Positions 26,119-34,385 of a stretch of DNA of 64,000 nt are shown one piece after another. Below the pieces are notes generated by a model, which did no database searches, was not told the origin of the DNA, and saw nothing but the letters and a program-made list of their open reading frames with translations. Both the position numbers and the translations under genes were made by a program. Position 1 is the first letter of the stretch. Each line of letters begins with the position of its first letter. The stretch spans positions 806,001 through 870,000 of the forward strand of contig NZ_VYVA01000001.1 of NCBI RefSeq assembly GCF_009193215.1, given 5' to 3'. The DNA is from Flavicella marina (GTDB lineage Bacteria > Bacteroidota > Bacteroidia > Flavobacteriales > Flavobacteriaceae).

Positions 26119-26151
26119 AATCTATGAAATAAACGTGTCTTAAAAACGGTG

Positions 26152-26159
26152 CAAAGATA
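26152..26159 (-). promoter_or_regulatory. -7 element upstream of atpB
   Basis: Minus strand TATCTTTG (TAnnTTTG) followed by C, 34 bases before the atpB ATG. No matching -33 TTG was found at the usual spacing. It suggests that atpBEFHAG can be transcribed separately from the genes upstream. Confidence 0.5.
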
Positions 26160-26226
26160 GATTTTTAAATCTAACTGAAAAATTAATTTTCAGATTATTT
26201 TGGATCGTTCAAATATCCGAACTTAA

Positions 26227-26631
26227 TTATTCTTTTTTTGTCGAATTTAGGATACGAATCACCTCGAAAGTCTCTAGGAATAAACAGAATAGATACGGAA
26301 CAAAGAAAGACAAAAATTCGAGTCGAGATATCTCACCATCAGCTCTAAATTCTGGTGAGAAAAAAATAAAAAACACTGCAAATTTCAACAAGCTACCTGC
26401 CATAAATAAAAACCCCAACTGATCGTTGAATTTTCGTTTCAAAAACAGCAACGCTACAACTATAAATATTGCCAATATCACATTTGCAAAATAGCCTTGA
26501 ATTAACATGTTAGCATAGGGTAAATAACCTAAATGAATTAAGACTTGCGTGTGTATGTAAAAAAAAACCGCTGATACTATAATGATTCGAAGTGAAAACA
26601 AGATGCTTTTTTTTAAAACCATATCAGTCAT
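26227..26631 (-). CDS. Small membrane protein upstream of atpB (DUF6168-like)
   Basis: 134 aa with four hydrophobic segments (about 10-26, 42-63, 72-92, 107-124). Its place, between the AtpZ gene and atpB, is where other bacteria carry the AtpI-type protein of the ATP synthase assembly group. It overlaps the atpZ stop by eight bases, so the two are translationally coupled. It may be the flavobacterial counterpart of AtpI, or the small membrane family I recall as DUF6168; the sequence alone does not decide between them. Confidence 0.78.
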   Translation of the reverse strand: MTDMVLKKSILFSLRIIIVSAVFFYIHTQVLIHLGYLPYANMLIQGYFANVILAIFIVVALLFLKRKFNDQLGFLFMAGSLLKFAVFFIFFSPEFRADGEISRLEFLSFFVPYLFCLFLETFEVIRILNSTKKE

Positions 26632-26848
26632 CTTGTATATTTTTTAACTGCAAGAGAATACTGTACATCGTCATTACAAATGCAAAAAGTATACATATAA
26701 GTGTGAGCGTTTTTTCGAAACCGAAATACGCATCTAGTTTTTTACCAAGATAAGCAGCAATATACATCGTTGCTCCTAATTGTATTCCAATCCCTATAAA
26801 TCGAACAAACTTATTAAGCTGTTTGTTCTGTGGTTTTTTCAGCGCCAT
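26624..26848 (-). CDS. atpZ: AtpZ/AtpI-family protein
   Basis: 74 aa, two membrane helices with the family motif IGIQLGATMYIAAYLGKKLDAYFG joined to a second helix (LTLICILFAFVMTMYSILLQL). AtpZ-type proteins are encoded just before ATP synthase operons and assist assembly or act in Mg/Ca entry. Its start lies within the 3' end of the bactofilin gene (35-base overlap), and its own stop overlaps the next gene, so the three are one transcript. Confidence 0.88.
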   Translation of the reverse strand: MALKKPQNKQLNKFVRFIGIGIQLGATMYIAAYLGKKLDAYFGFEKTLTLICILFAFVMTMYSILLQLKNIQDD

Positions 26849-27218
26849 CTTTGCTTAATTCTTTAACCATTCCTTTCATGCTACAAGTTGCGTTGAATGA
26901 TGCTCCTGGTTCCACAGTTAATTTACCTATAACCACTTCTCCTTGAATCATAGCTGTAGACTTTAAAGTCAACATATCACTTACTGAAATATTACCTGAA
27001 ACTTCTCCTTCTATATCTGCGTTGGTACACTCAATCAAACCTTTTACAAGTCCATCTTTTCCAATGATCACTCTACCCTCGGCACGAATACTTCCTTCAA
27101 CTGTACCATCAATTCGAAAGTCGCCTTCTGAGTGGATATCACCTACAATTGTTGTTTTTTTACCAATCACATTTCTTTCTAATACTGGAGCTTCTTTCAT
27201 TTTTTTCTCTTTAAACAT
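26814..27218 (-). CDS. Bactofilin (polymer-forming cytoskeletal protein)
   Basis: 134 aa. The central domain (about 20-115) is the right-handed beta-helix of bactofilins: regular hydrophobic-glycine repeats such as GDFRIDGTVEGSIRAEGRV and GKLTVEPGASFNATC. Short disordered ends flank it. Bactofilins polymerise without nucleotide and scaffold envelope or cell-shape processes. It starts 15 bases after sprE and overlaps atpZ by 35 bases. Two starts are possible (MFKEKK or the ATG six codons on); the first is used. Confidence 0.92.
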   Translation of the reverse strand: MFKEKKMKEAPVLERNVIGKKTTIVGDIHSEGDFRIDGTVEGSIRAEGRVIIGKDGLVKGLIECTNADIEGEVSGNISVSDMLTLKSTAMIQGEVVIGKLTVEPGASFNATCSMKGMVKELSKDGAEKTTEQTA

Positions 27219-27233
27219 ATTACAATGTACTTC

Positions 27234-29468
27234 TTATTTCAATTTTCTTAGTAATTCTTTGGCTTTTTTACCTTCATCTGTATTGGCATAATTCAATACT
27301 ATATAATCCAATGCCTCTAAAAATGCTTTTTTACCTTTCACCTTCGCCAAAGCATAGGCCTTTAATAATTCTAACTTCGGAACAATCGGAGTTCCTTCAA
27401 AGGTACGTAACGCTTTCGAAATATCATAAACCGTCTGAAGGTAGTCCCCAGATTTATAGGTAAAGTAAATTTCTCTATACCGTCCTTCAGGTGTTTTGTT
27501 ACTCTCATTGCTAACTAGTTCATCCGGATTCATAATCATGTCCGCAAACACTGAATTTGGAAAACGACGCACTACTATATTGCTATAATAGTCTGCTTTT
27601 TCTGTATTTCCCATTGCCTCATAGGTTCGAAATAAATGATAGTAGGTTCCTAAAACCAATTTGTCTTCTGGAAAAATTTCTAACAATGTTTCAAGTGTCT
27701 CGGCAGCCAATTCATATTCTTGAAACTGCTCTTTGTATATAAGTCCGAGCTGATAATAGGTACTACTTCTCAAATTCGAAATACTATCGATTTCTCTCAA
27801 GGTCGAGGGCAATTGATCGACATAATAGTTGACTTGATACTTTTCTGGCTCTGAACTATTCTCAGTAGATTTTTCTATTTCGCTATTAGAATTTGTTTGT
27901 CGCAATACAGTTTTATCAGATTGTCGCCAATTGTCAGAAAGGGTAATATTACCCCAGGTATTTCTAAATTCACTGGCACCAAAACTCACAGTTTCATCAC
28001 TATAAAAATACCAATCTCCTTTTTTATTTTTAGGCTTGACGACTGCTTGAGCACTTGCCAAACCTGTATCTTCATATCGCTTTAAATCTTCTAAAAACTC
28101 GGCTTGTTCTTTTGCTTCTTTTTCTTGTTGTTTTAATTCAGCTATGTAATTTTCGAAATGTGCATTTTGCTCTTCTCTATCCATAGACAAAACATGCCAA
28201 ATACTGTCGTTTCTTCGTATCACTTCTTCAAACACAAGTACGGACTCTAAACTTTGTTTTTTTCTGCGAAGTTTGCGAATTCTCTTCGTATCGAGATTTC
28301 CTGAAACCTGTAACACACTATCATAAAAACTACTAGCTTTTACGTATTCTGAATCATCAAAATAAATGTTTCCAGAAGCTTCATAGGACAAGCCTTTTTG
28401 ATAGGGCTTTGCGTTTTTCGCATGAACGGATTTTTGATAGTTTGCCAAAGCCGCCTCTTTATCTCCTCGCTCCATTTCTAAAATCGCCAAGTGATAATAC
28501 AATTCATCTAAATAAGGCCTATTTTCACGAACTTCAATCAATTTTTCTAAGCGAGGAATTACCTCAGACGATTTCCCGGCTAACTCGAAATTTTTTATCT
28601 GTTCAATTTCAGCATGAATCTTATACTTATATGGGGCTTTTCTATAATCTATCAAATCTTGAAAAGCCTGTTGCGAATTATTCAGACTATTTTCTTTACG
28701 ATACAATTGACCTAAAATAAAAAGGTTTCTTGCTTTTGTTGTAGGATTTTTCGAAACCTCAACAGCATTTTGCAACGCATTAATTGTTTGATACGTGCTA
28801 TCTATTTGATAAAATCCTAAAGCCATCGTTGTAAAAGCGTCTTCTAAAACTGCTTCCTCTAAATCCTCTTTTTCTACCAGCTCAAGCAACGAGTTGATTG
28901 CAGTTTCTTCATTTTGCATGCGAATATTTGTCTTCGCCTTCCAAACCGTTGTTTCATCAATCAAGCTGGCCTCTGGGTAATTTTTAATTACATAATTAAA
29001 AGCCTCCATTGCCGGAACAAAACGAGAAGTGTAATACCTAGATTTTCCTAATAACAAATAAGCATCATCGATTTTTTTGTTTTTTTCTTTTCCACCGATA
29101 TTCATCGAATGCTTTTGAATCGCTTTTACCGCTTTTTCTTCGGCAAGTTCAAATGGTGTCAAACTTTTATTCTCTTCGTCTTCTTTTGCTTTTTTAGTTT
29201 TTCTAATTTTATAATCAGGTACGTCAATTTTCCCTTCTTCAATCGATATTGGCTCTATTGGTAATATTTCCCAATAGTTATCTCTATATTTTTCGTTGAT
29301 TTCGTTCAATCCATTTTGGAAAGCAATCTCACCATTGTATAAAATATTATTTTGAGCTGTCATTGCATGATACCCTCTATTGATAAATGCATCTTTTTTG
29401 GTACTACAACCAAAAAGCAAAAAAGCCATGCTAACAACCAAGAAAAGAGAGTAATATTTTTTATTCAA
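27234..29468 (-). CDS. sprE: SprE/PorW-like T9SS and gliding lipoprotein
   Basis: 744 aa TPR lipoprotein; signal ends AFLLFGCSTKKD (Cys21). The N-terminal FINRGYHAMTAQNNILYNGE and WEILPIEPISIEEG resemble the flavobacterial SprE family. Several TPR-like helices follow: YLLLGKSRYYTSRFVPAMEAFNYVIKNYPEA, cut here for length, near 130-165, and again near 610-640 with LAAETLETLLEIFPEDKL. SprE (PorW in Porphyromonas) is needed for type IX secretion and gliding. It is about 130 aa shorter than the roughly 870-aa protein of F. johnsoniae. It heads a minus-strand run into the bactofilin and atp genes. The four T9SS sorting-domain proteins in this window would be its clients. Confidence 0.87.
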   Translation of the reverse strand: MNKKYYSLFLVVSMAFLLFGCSTKKDAFINRGYHAMTAQNNILYNGEIAFQNGLNEINEKYRDNYWEILPIEPISIEEGKIDVPDYKIRKTKKAKEDEENKSLTPFELAEEKAVKAIQKHSMNIGGKEKNKKIDDAYLLLGKSRYYTSRFVPAMEAFNYVIKNYPEASLIDETTVWKAKTNIRMQNEETAINSLLELVEKEDLEEAVLEDAFTTMALGFYQIDSTYQTINALQNAVEVSKNPTTKARNLFILGQLYRKENSLNNSQQAFQDLIDYRKAPYKYKIHAEIEQIKNFELAGKSSEVIPRLEKLIEVRENRPYLDELYYHLAILEMERGDKEAALANYQKSVHAKNAKPYQKGLSYEASGNIYFDDSEYVKASSFYDSVLQVSGNLDTKRIRKLRRKKQSLESVLVFEEVIRRNDSIWHVLSMDREEQNAHFENYIAELKQQEKEAKEQAEFLEDLKRYEDTGLASAQAVVKPKNKKGDWYFYSDETVSFGASEFRNTWGNITLSDNWRQSDKTVLRQTNSNSEIEKSTENSSEPEKYQVNYYVDQLPSTLREIDSISNLRSSTYYQLGLIYKEQFQEYELAAETLETLLEIFPEDKLVLGTYYHLFRTYEAMGNTEKADYYSNIVVRRFPNSVFADMIMNPDELVSNESNKTPEGRYREIYFTYKSGDYLQTVYDISKALRTFEGTPIVPKLELLKAYALAKVKGKKAFLEALDYIVLNYANTDEGKKAKELLRKLK

Positions 29469-29588
29469 TACAAAAAGAAGTTTGGTACTCAGTTTTTTAT
29501 AAAAGTCTAGAAAGACAATAACGCAAAATTACAAATAATATTATTAACCTTTTAAGAAGAAGTCAATAAGGCTACACCTATAAACAAC

Positions 29589-30542
29589 CTAAACAAACCG
29601 GTCGATAATGGTTTTTACGGATTCAATTTTCTTGGTGTGCTCGATGGTAGAACCTGCAACCCAAACTGTTTTATAGGTTGCTTTTTTTGCCGCTTTTACC
29701 ACATCGTTTGAGCCTTTTATATAGCGAAGTAATTTGACCCATTTTTTTATCTTTCTATTTCGATTCAACAAGCGCTCAAGCCATGTTTCTCGAGTTCCAA
29801 TTTTCTGAACATAGGGTGTATTGATTACTGTACATGGAGTCCCAGAAATTTTTCTAGTCACTACAATATCTTCTGCTCCATAGGCAACACAAGCTTGTTT
29901 GTATTCAATAGATATCTCTGCCTCTTCTGAAGCGATAAACGGACTTCCTATAGATACTCCGGCCGCGCCATAAGAAATCATTTTTTCTAACTGCTCTTTA
30001 TTCCCTACTCCACCCGCTGAAATAACCGGAAGCTTACTGTTTTCTATCAATTGTGGAATCAAGACTTCTGGACTCAAATCTCCACGATGCCCCCCAGCAA
30101 TGTTATTCACTGCAATCAAAGCATCACAACCCAAAGCTTCTACTTTTTGCGCGTGTCTTAAATTTACCACATCACAAAAAACTTTTATTCCTTTTTTATG
30201 AGCTTCATTGATAATCAATTGTGGATTTCCGAGAGAGGTAATGATAAAATCCACCCCCTCTTCGCAACAAACCGATAGCTGTTCTTTGTATTTTAAGTTT
30301 GATTTATTGACAATTATATTGATGCCATATGCCCCTTTTTCCGTTTTAGCTTCTCTAAGTTCTCGAATGGCGTCACGAAGTGCTTCTGTTGTTCTATAAT
30401 TCAATGCCGGTATACATCCTGCAATATTTTTTTGCATGGCGGCAACTACCATTTTTACATTCGACACCAAAAACATAGGCGCAATTAGCATCGGATGCTC
30501 AATCCCTAATAACTCCTGTAATGTTTTTGTTTTTTCGTTCAT
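29589..30542 (-). CDS. Nitronate monooxygenase family flavoprotein
   Basis: 317 aa TIM barrel of the 2-nitropropane dioxygenase/nitronate monooxygenase family. Start chosen at the ATG giving MNEKTKTLQELLGIEHPMLIAPMF, the usual family N-terminus; the frame runs to 30602 with an unlike extension. FMN-binding features are IVAVNNIAGGHRGD-like (ALIAVNNIAGGHRGDLSP) and PVISAGGVGNKEQLEKMISYGAAGVSIGSPF, trimmed here. Members oxidise nitronates or act as enoyl reductases (FabK-like), so the substrate is uncertain. It is divergent from the PaaE-like reductase. Confidence 0.9.
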   Translation of the reverse strand: MNEKTKTLQELLGIEHPMLIAPMFLVSNVKMVVAAMQKNIAGCIPALNYRTTEALRDAIRELREAKTEKGAYGINIIVNKSNLKYKEQLSVCCEEGVDFIITSLGNPQLIINEAHKKGIKVFCDVVNLRHAQKVEALGCDALIAVNNIAGGHRGDLSPEVLIPQLIENSKLPVISAGGVGNKEQLEKMISYGAAGVSIGSPFIASEEAEISIEYKQACVAYGAEDIVVTRKISGTPCTVINTPYVQKIGTRETWLERLLNRNRKIKKWVKLLRYIKGSNDVVKAAKKATYKTVWVAGSTIEHTKKIESVKTIIDRFV

Positions 30543-30661
30543 ATCACTATTTCCAATGCGAACTCTAAATATACAAAATAATAAGAGCCTTTGCTCTAAC
30601 ATATGTTAAATAAAGAAATGTATTATTTTTCAAAAAAACTCTCCGATTTTGAGAAGTTTCG

Positions 30662-30669
30662 TACTTTTG
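30662..30669 (+). promoter_or_regulatory. -7 element of the PaaE-like reductase gene
   Basis: TACTTTTG (TAnnTTTG) followed by C, 24 bases before the ATG at 30693. Confidence 0.5.
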
Positions 30670-30692
30670 CAACCTATAAATTTTAGACTCAT

Positions 30693-31742
30693 ATGCCACA
30701 TTTTCATAGCTTATCGATTAAAGAAATAATAAAAGAAACCAGCTCAGCTGTTTCAATTCTTTTTGATGTACCTGAAGATTTAAAAAAAACATTCTCATTT
30801 AAAGCAGGTCAATACGTAACCGTTCGAACACAAATCAATGACGAAGATGTTAGACGTGCTTATTCCATCTGTTCTTCAGAAAAAAGTGGGGATTTAAAAA
30901 TTGCAGTTAAAGCTATTGAAAAAGGGTTGTTTTCTAATCACGCATACAACATCCTAAAAAATGGTGATGTATTAGAAGTTGCTCCACCTGAAGGAAATTT
31001 TTCACTAGACACAGATCAAAACAACGTAAAACGTTATTTAAGCTTTACAGCAGGTAGTGGTATTACACCAATTTTTTCTATGATCAAAACGGTTTTAGAA
31101 AACGAACCTAAATCAACTTTTACATTGGTTTACGGAAATAAAACAGCCGATGAAACAATTTTCAAGGCAGAATTAGACGCTTTATCGAAAGAGTTTATTG
31201 CACGATTAAATATCAAATATGTGTTTAGTCAAGAAGAAAACAACGGTGCTTTACAGGGTAGAATTAACAAGCAGGTGGTGAATTATATCGTAAGAGAAAA
31301 ATTTAATCACTTAAACTTCGATGCGTTTTTCTTGTGTGGACCAGAAGAAATGATTCAAGAAGTTTCTAAAACACTTACAGAAGATGGATTCTCTGAAGAA
31401 AACATCAACTACGAATTATTCTTTTCTTCTGCAGATACTAAAGATGTAAATACTGCTGACGGCGTTTCTGAAATTACCGTCTTAGTTGATGATGAAGAAA
31501 CAACCTTCACTATGGATCAAAAAGATACCATCTTAGCTGCTTCATTGCGTCATAATATCGATGCTCCTTATTCTTGTCAAGGAGGTGTTTGTAGTAGTTG
31601 TATGGGGAAAGTAACCGAAGGTCATGCGATGATGACATCCAATAGTATTTTAACTGATGATGAAATTGAAGAAGGATTGGTATTGACCTGTCAAGCACAC
31701 CCAACCACTGCAAAAATCAGCATTGATTTTGACGATGTTTAA
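30693..31742 (+). CDS. PaaE-like ferredoxin:NAD(P)H oxidoreductase
   Basis: 349 aa three-domain reductase. FAD domain at the N-terminus (RRAYSICSSEKSGDL, with KAGQYVTVR before it), NAD(P)-binding domain (LSFTAGSGITPIFSMIKTVL, about 117-136) and a C-terminal plant-type 2Fe-2S ferredoxin domain (SCQGGVCSSCMGKV plus LTCQAHP, about 293-335). This is the layout of phenylacetyl-CoA epoxidase reductase PaaE. No paaABCD is nearby, so it may serve another oxygenase or desaturase. It is a single gene with its own promoter and terminator. Confidence 0.92.
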   Translation: MPHFHSLSIKEIIKETSSAVSILFDVPEDLKKTFSFKAGQYVTVRTQINDEDVRRAYSICSSEKSGDLKIAVKAIEKGLFSNHAYNILKNGDVLEVAPPEGNFSLDTDQNNVKRYLSFTAGSGITPIFSMIKTVLENEPKSTFTLVYGNKTADETIFKAELDALSKEFIARLNIKYVFSQEENNGALQGRINKQVVNYIVREKFNHLNFDAFFLCGPEEMIQEVSKTLTEDGFSEENINYELFFSSADTKDVNTADGVSEITVLVDDEETTFTMDQKDTILAASLRHNIDAPYSCQGGVCSSCMGKVTEGHAMMTSNSILTDDEIEEGLVLTCQAHPTTAKISIDFDDV

Positions 31743-31776
31743 AATATATTTACTTTAAAATTTTTGAAAATACAAT

Positions 31777-31808
31777 AAAAAAAGCCAACGAATTCGTTGG
31801 CTTTTTTT
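31777..31808 (+). terminator. Terminator of the PaaE-like gene
   Basis: Perfect dyad with arms of 16 bases (core AGCCAACGAA / TTCGTTGGCT, centre at 31792/31793), A and T runs on either side, so it can also serve the convergent gene at 31832. Confidence 0.9.
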
Positions 31809-31831
31809 ATCTATACACTTTACATTTCAAC

Positions 31832-32485
31832 CTAATGATTGTTTTGAAACTCATCAATATCGTTGATGTATTCATTTATCAATTTAACACACTCAATAAA
31901 CAAAAAGGTATTGAATTCTTCAGGTGTCAAATCTGTACCCGATAAACTGTAGGTATGCTTCACTGTTGAAACATTGTATTTCATCTTACCAGTGATTTTT
32001 TTCTCACCGAACATCAAATCATATGCTAAACCTGTTCCTTTGGAATGTACGGAACCTGTAATTTTTTTATTATCAAAATTTAATTCATACGTATCTTCTG
32101 TACCCATCATATTATGAGTCACTTTCCCAACTAATTTTTTCCCTTGTACCTGAATATCCCAAAGATCGTTGGTGTGATTTGGTGCCCGATCAATTTTTCC
32201 TTCAATCTTACCGAACGGCGATTTTAGATCGACATGAAATTTTGAAAACTTGTCCTTAATAATTCCCGACAACTCCCCCGAATCACTTTTAAGATTTACC
32301 GTATATTTTGACCCTGTAAAATTAGAATGGATTTCTCCGTTAAACCGAGCATCTCCATAACCAAAATCTTCAAAATGTATCGTGGTTGTTTTTGTATTTA
32401 CAATTCCTGTTATTTCTTGAGAGGACAGCTTTTCAGAAACCAATAAAATAAAAATAACGACCCATACCGATCTAAGATACTTCAT
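31832..32485 (-). CDS. Secreted protein of unknown function with repeated strands
   Basis: 217 aa, signal peptide to about residue 22 (SEKLSSQ). The mature protein is a series of short beta-strand units of the form G-x-[IV]-x-D/H with about 20-residue spacing (ITGIVNTKT, FNGEIHSNF, LSGIIKDKF, IEGKIDRAP, LVGKVTHNM, ITGSVHSKG, ITGKMKYNV). They end in a helical tail (EEFNTFLFIECVKLINEYI). No family recognised. It follows the M1 peptidase gene by 33 bases and is probably co-transcribed. Confidence 0.78.
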   Translation of the reverse strand: MKYLRSVWVVIFILLVSEKLSSQEITGIVNTKTTTIHFEDFGYGDARFNGEIHSNFTGSKYTVNLKSDSGELSGIIKDKFSKFHVDLKSPFGKIEGKIDRAPNHTNDLWDIQVQGKKLVGKVTHNMMGTEDTYELNFDNKKITGSVHSKGTGLAYDLMFGEKKITGKMKYNVSTVKHTYSLSGTDLTPEEFNTFLFIECVKLINEYINDIDEFQNNH

Positions 32486-32518
32486 GTTTTTATGTTATAT
32501 TTTTATGTTGATTTACAT

Positions 32519-34366
32519 TTATTCTTCAACTTGTCTTGGGAAAACATTGTTCGATAAATCTTTATCTGCCATCAAACCAGAAACATCTATACGGACTTGT
32601 TTTATTGTTTTTGTTGTAGAAAATTCATAACTCGGAGCCACCCATGACCAAGTTTCTAAAACTGAAGCCCTCGTGGGTTTTTCACCGCGCATCATCGTTA
32701 ATGGGATATAAAACCCCTCAATAGAACCATCTTCATACATCACCTGCAAATCTATAGGCATTGGCATTCCACCAAGTCTGGTTAACTTTATGTTTTTACC
32801 CTCGGAAACAGCTACTTCATAATCTATTGTATGTTTAGTTTGTGTCCAATAATTCAGATACCAATCTAATTGAATCCCTGAAACTTTTTCTGCGGTTCTT
32901 TTGATATCATTAGGTGTAGGATGCTTGAATTTAAAATCTTCATAGTATTTTTTTAAAGTCTTCTCTACATTCTCTTTACCTATTATATACTCTAATTGTG
33001 ACAAAAAAATTGACCCTTTGCTATAACTTCCAATCCCATAAGCAAAATTATAATGATACGCATCTGCCTGAGTTGTTAGTGGCTCTTCAATTCCATACCC
33101 TAATAAATTGAAATAACCATCATACGATCCTTGTAGCGGATTCTCTTTGCCTTCATTTAAAATTTCATTTTCAGCATGATTTGAAATATAGGTTGTAAAT
33201 CCTTCGTCCATCCAAGGATGCTTACTCTCATTTGTTGCCAACACAAACTGAAACCATGAATGTGCCATTTCGTGTGCAACAACCCCAACCAGACTTCCGA
33301 AAGAACGCTCTCCGGTAACTAAGGTACACATAGCATACTCCATACCTCCATCACCTCCTTGAATTACCGAGTACTGCTTGTAAGGATAATCACCAATATG
33401 TTTGTTATAATAAGCAAGTAGCTCTGCGGTTTTCGGCTGTAAGTTTTTCCAATTGTCCACATACTCCTTGTCCATTTTTTTCTTGTATAAAAAATGGAGT
33501 TTCACATCATTTTCTGCTGTTAAAACATCATGCTGAAATTTAGGATCTGCCGCCCAAGTAAAATCGTGCACATTTGGCGCTACGAAATGCCATGTCAGTT
33601 TTTTTCCTTTCTGACGTTTCACTTTGACTCCTTCATCCTCGTAACCATAGCCGATTTCATTTCCGTTTTGAAGATATCCAGATCCACCAACAATGTATTT
33701 TTTATCGATATGAAGTGTTACATCAAAATCACCCCAAACTCCATGAAATTCCCTTGCGATATACGAATTGGCATGCCATCCCTCAAAGTCGTATTCTGCC
33801 ATTTTTGGATACCATTGTGCCATAGATAATGCCACTCCTTCTTTATTATTTCTACCCGATCTACGAATTTGAACTGGAACTTGTCCTAAAAAATCCATTT
33901 CAAAAGTTGTTTTTTCCCCTGGATTAATTGGCGTTGCTAATTGTACTTCTAAAATAGTACCTGCTACTTTCGTTTTGAGATTTTTCCCGTCTTGTGTTAG
34001 TAAATTTACCTTAATAAAACCTATTTCACCCAGGGTTAACTTTGAAATTCTACTGGTAACAACTGGATTTTCATCGGTTCCAGTTTTGTCAACCATTCGT
34101 CCATCTGGATCCGCAATATTTTGCAATCGGATATCCATTTCACTACCAGGTTGAAATGCATTAAAATATAAATGATAATAAACTTTATCAAGCACATCAG
34201 GCGAATTATTGGTATAAATCAACGATTGCTTACCGTGATATTGATAGTTTTTTACATCCATATCAATATCCATTGTATAAGACACATGTTGCTGCCAATA
34301 AGCAGTGTTTTGCGCCGTCAATGCAAACGAAAAACTCAGACTCATCAATGCGAAAAATAACCTCAT
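32519..34366 (-). CDS. M1 family zinc metallopeptidase
   Basis: 615 aa exported aminopeptidase-like enzyme; signal peptide to about residue 19. The zinc site is HEMAH (His365, Glu366, His369) with the third ligand Glu388 in WMDEGFTTYISNHAE. The substrate-binding GGMEYAM (340-346) stands in for the GAMEN motif. N-terminal beta-sheet domain (about 20-280) as in the M1 fold; the large C-terminal helical domain of PepN is reduced. It should act in the periplasm or outside the cell. It lies 19 bases after the S8 peptidase gene. Confidence 0.94.
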   Translation of the reverse strand: MRLFFALMSLSFSFALTAQNTAYWQQHVSYTMDIDMDVKNYQYHGKQSLIYTNNSPDVLDKVYYHLYFNAFQPGSEMDIRLQNIADPDGRMVDKTGTDENPVVTSRISKLTLGEIGFIKVNLLTQDGKNLKTKVAGTILEVQLATPINPGEKTTFEMDFLGQVPVQIRRSGRNNKEGVALSMAQWYPKMAEYDFEGWHANSYIAREFHGVWGDFDVTLHIDKKYIVGGSGYLQNGNEIGYGYEDEGVKVKRQKGKKLTWHFVAPNVHDFTWAADPKFQHDVLTAENDVKLHFLYKKKMDKEYVDNWKNLQPKTAELLAYYNKHIGDYPYKQYSVIQGGDGGMEYAMCTLVTGERSFGSLVGVVAHEMAHSWFQFVLATNESKHPWMDEGFTTYISNHAENEILNEGKENPLQGSYDGYFNLLGYGIEEPLTTQADAYHYNFAYGIGSYSKGSIFLSQLEYIIGKENVEKTLKKYYEDFKFKHPTPNDIKRTAEKVSGIQLDWYLNYWTQTKHTIDYEVAVSEGKNIKLTRLGGMPMPIDLQVMYEDGSIEGFYIPLTMMRGEKPTRASVLETWSWVAPSYEFSTTKTIKQVRIDVSGLMADKDLSNNVFPRQVEE

Positions 34367-34385
34367 AGATCTGCTATTTTAAAAA

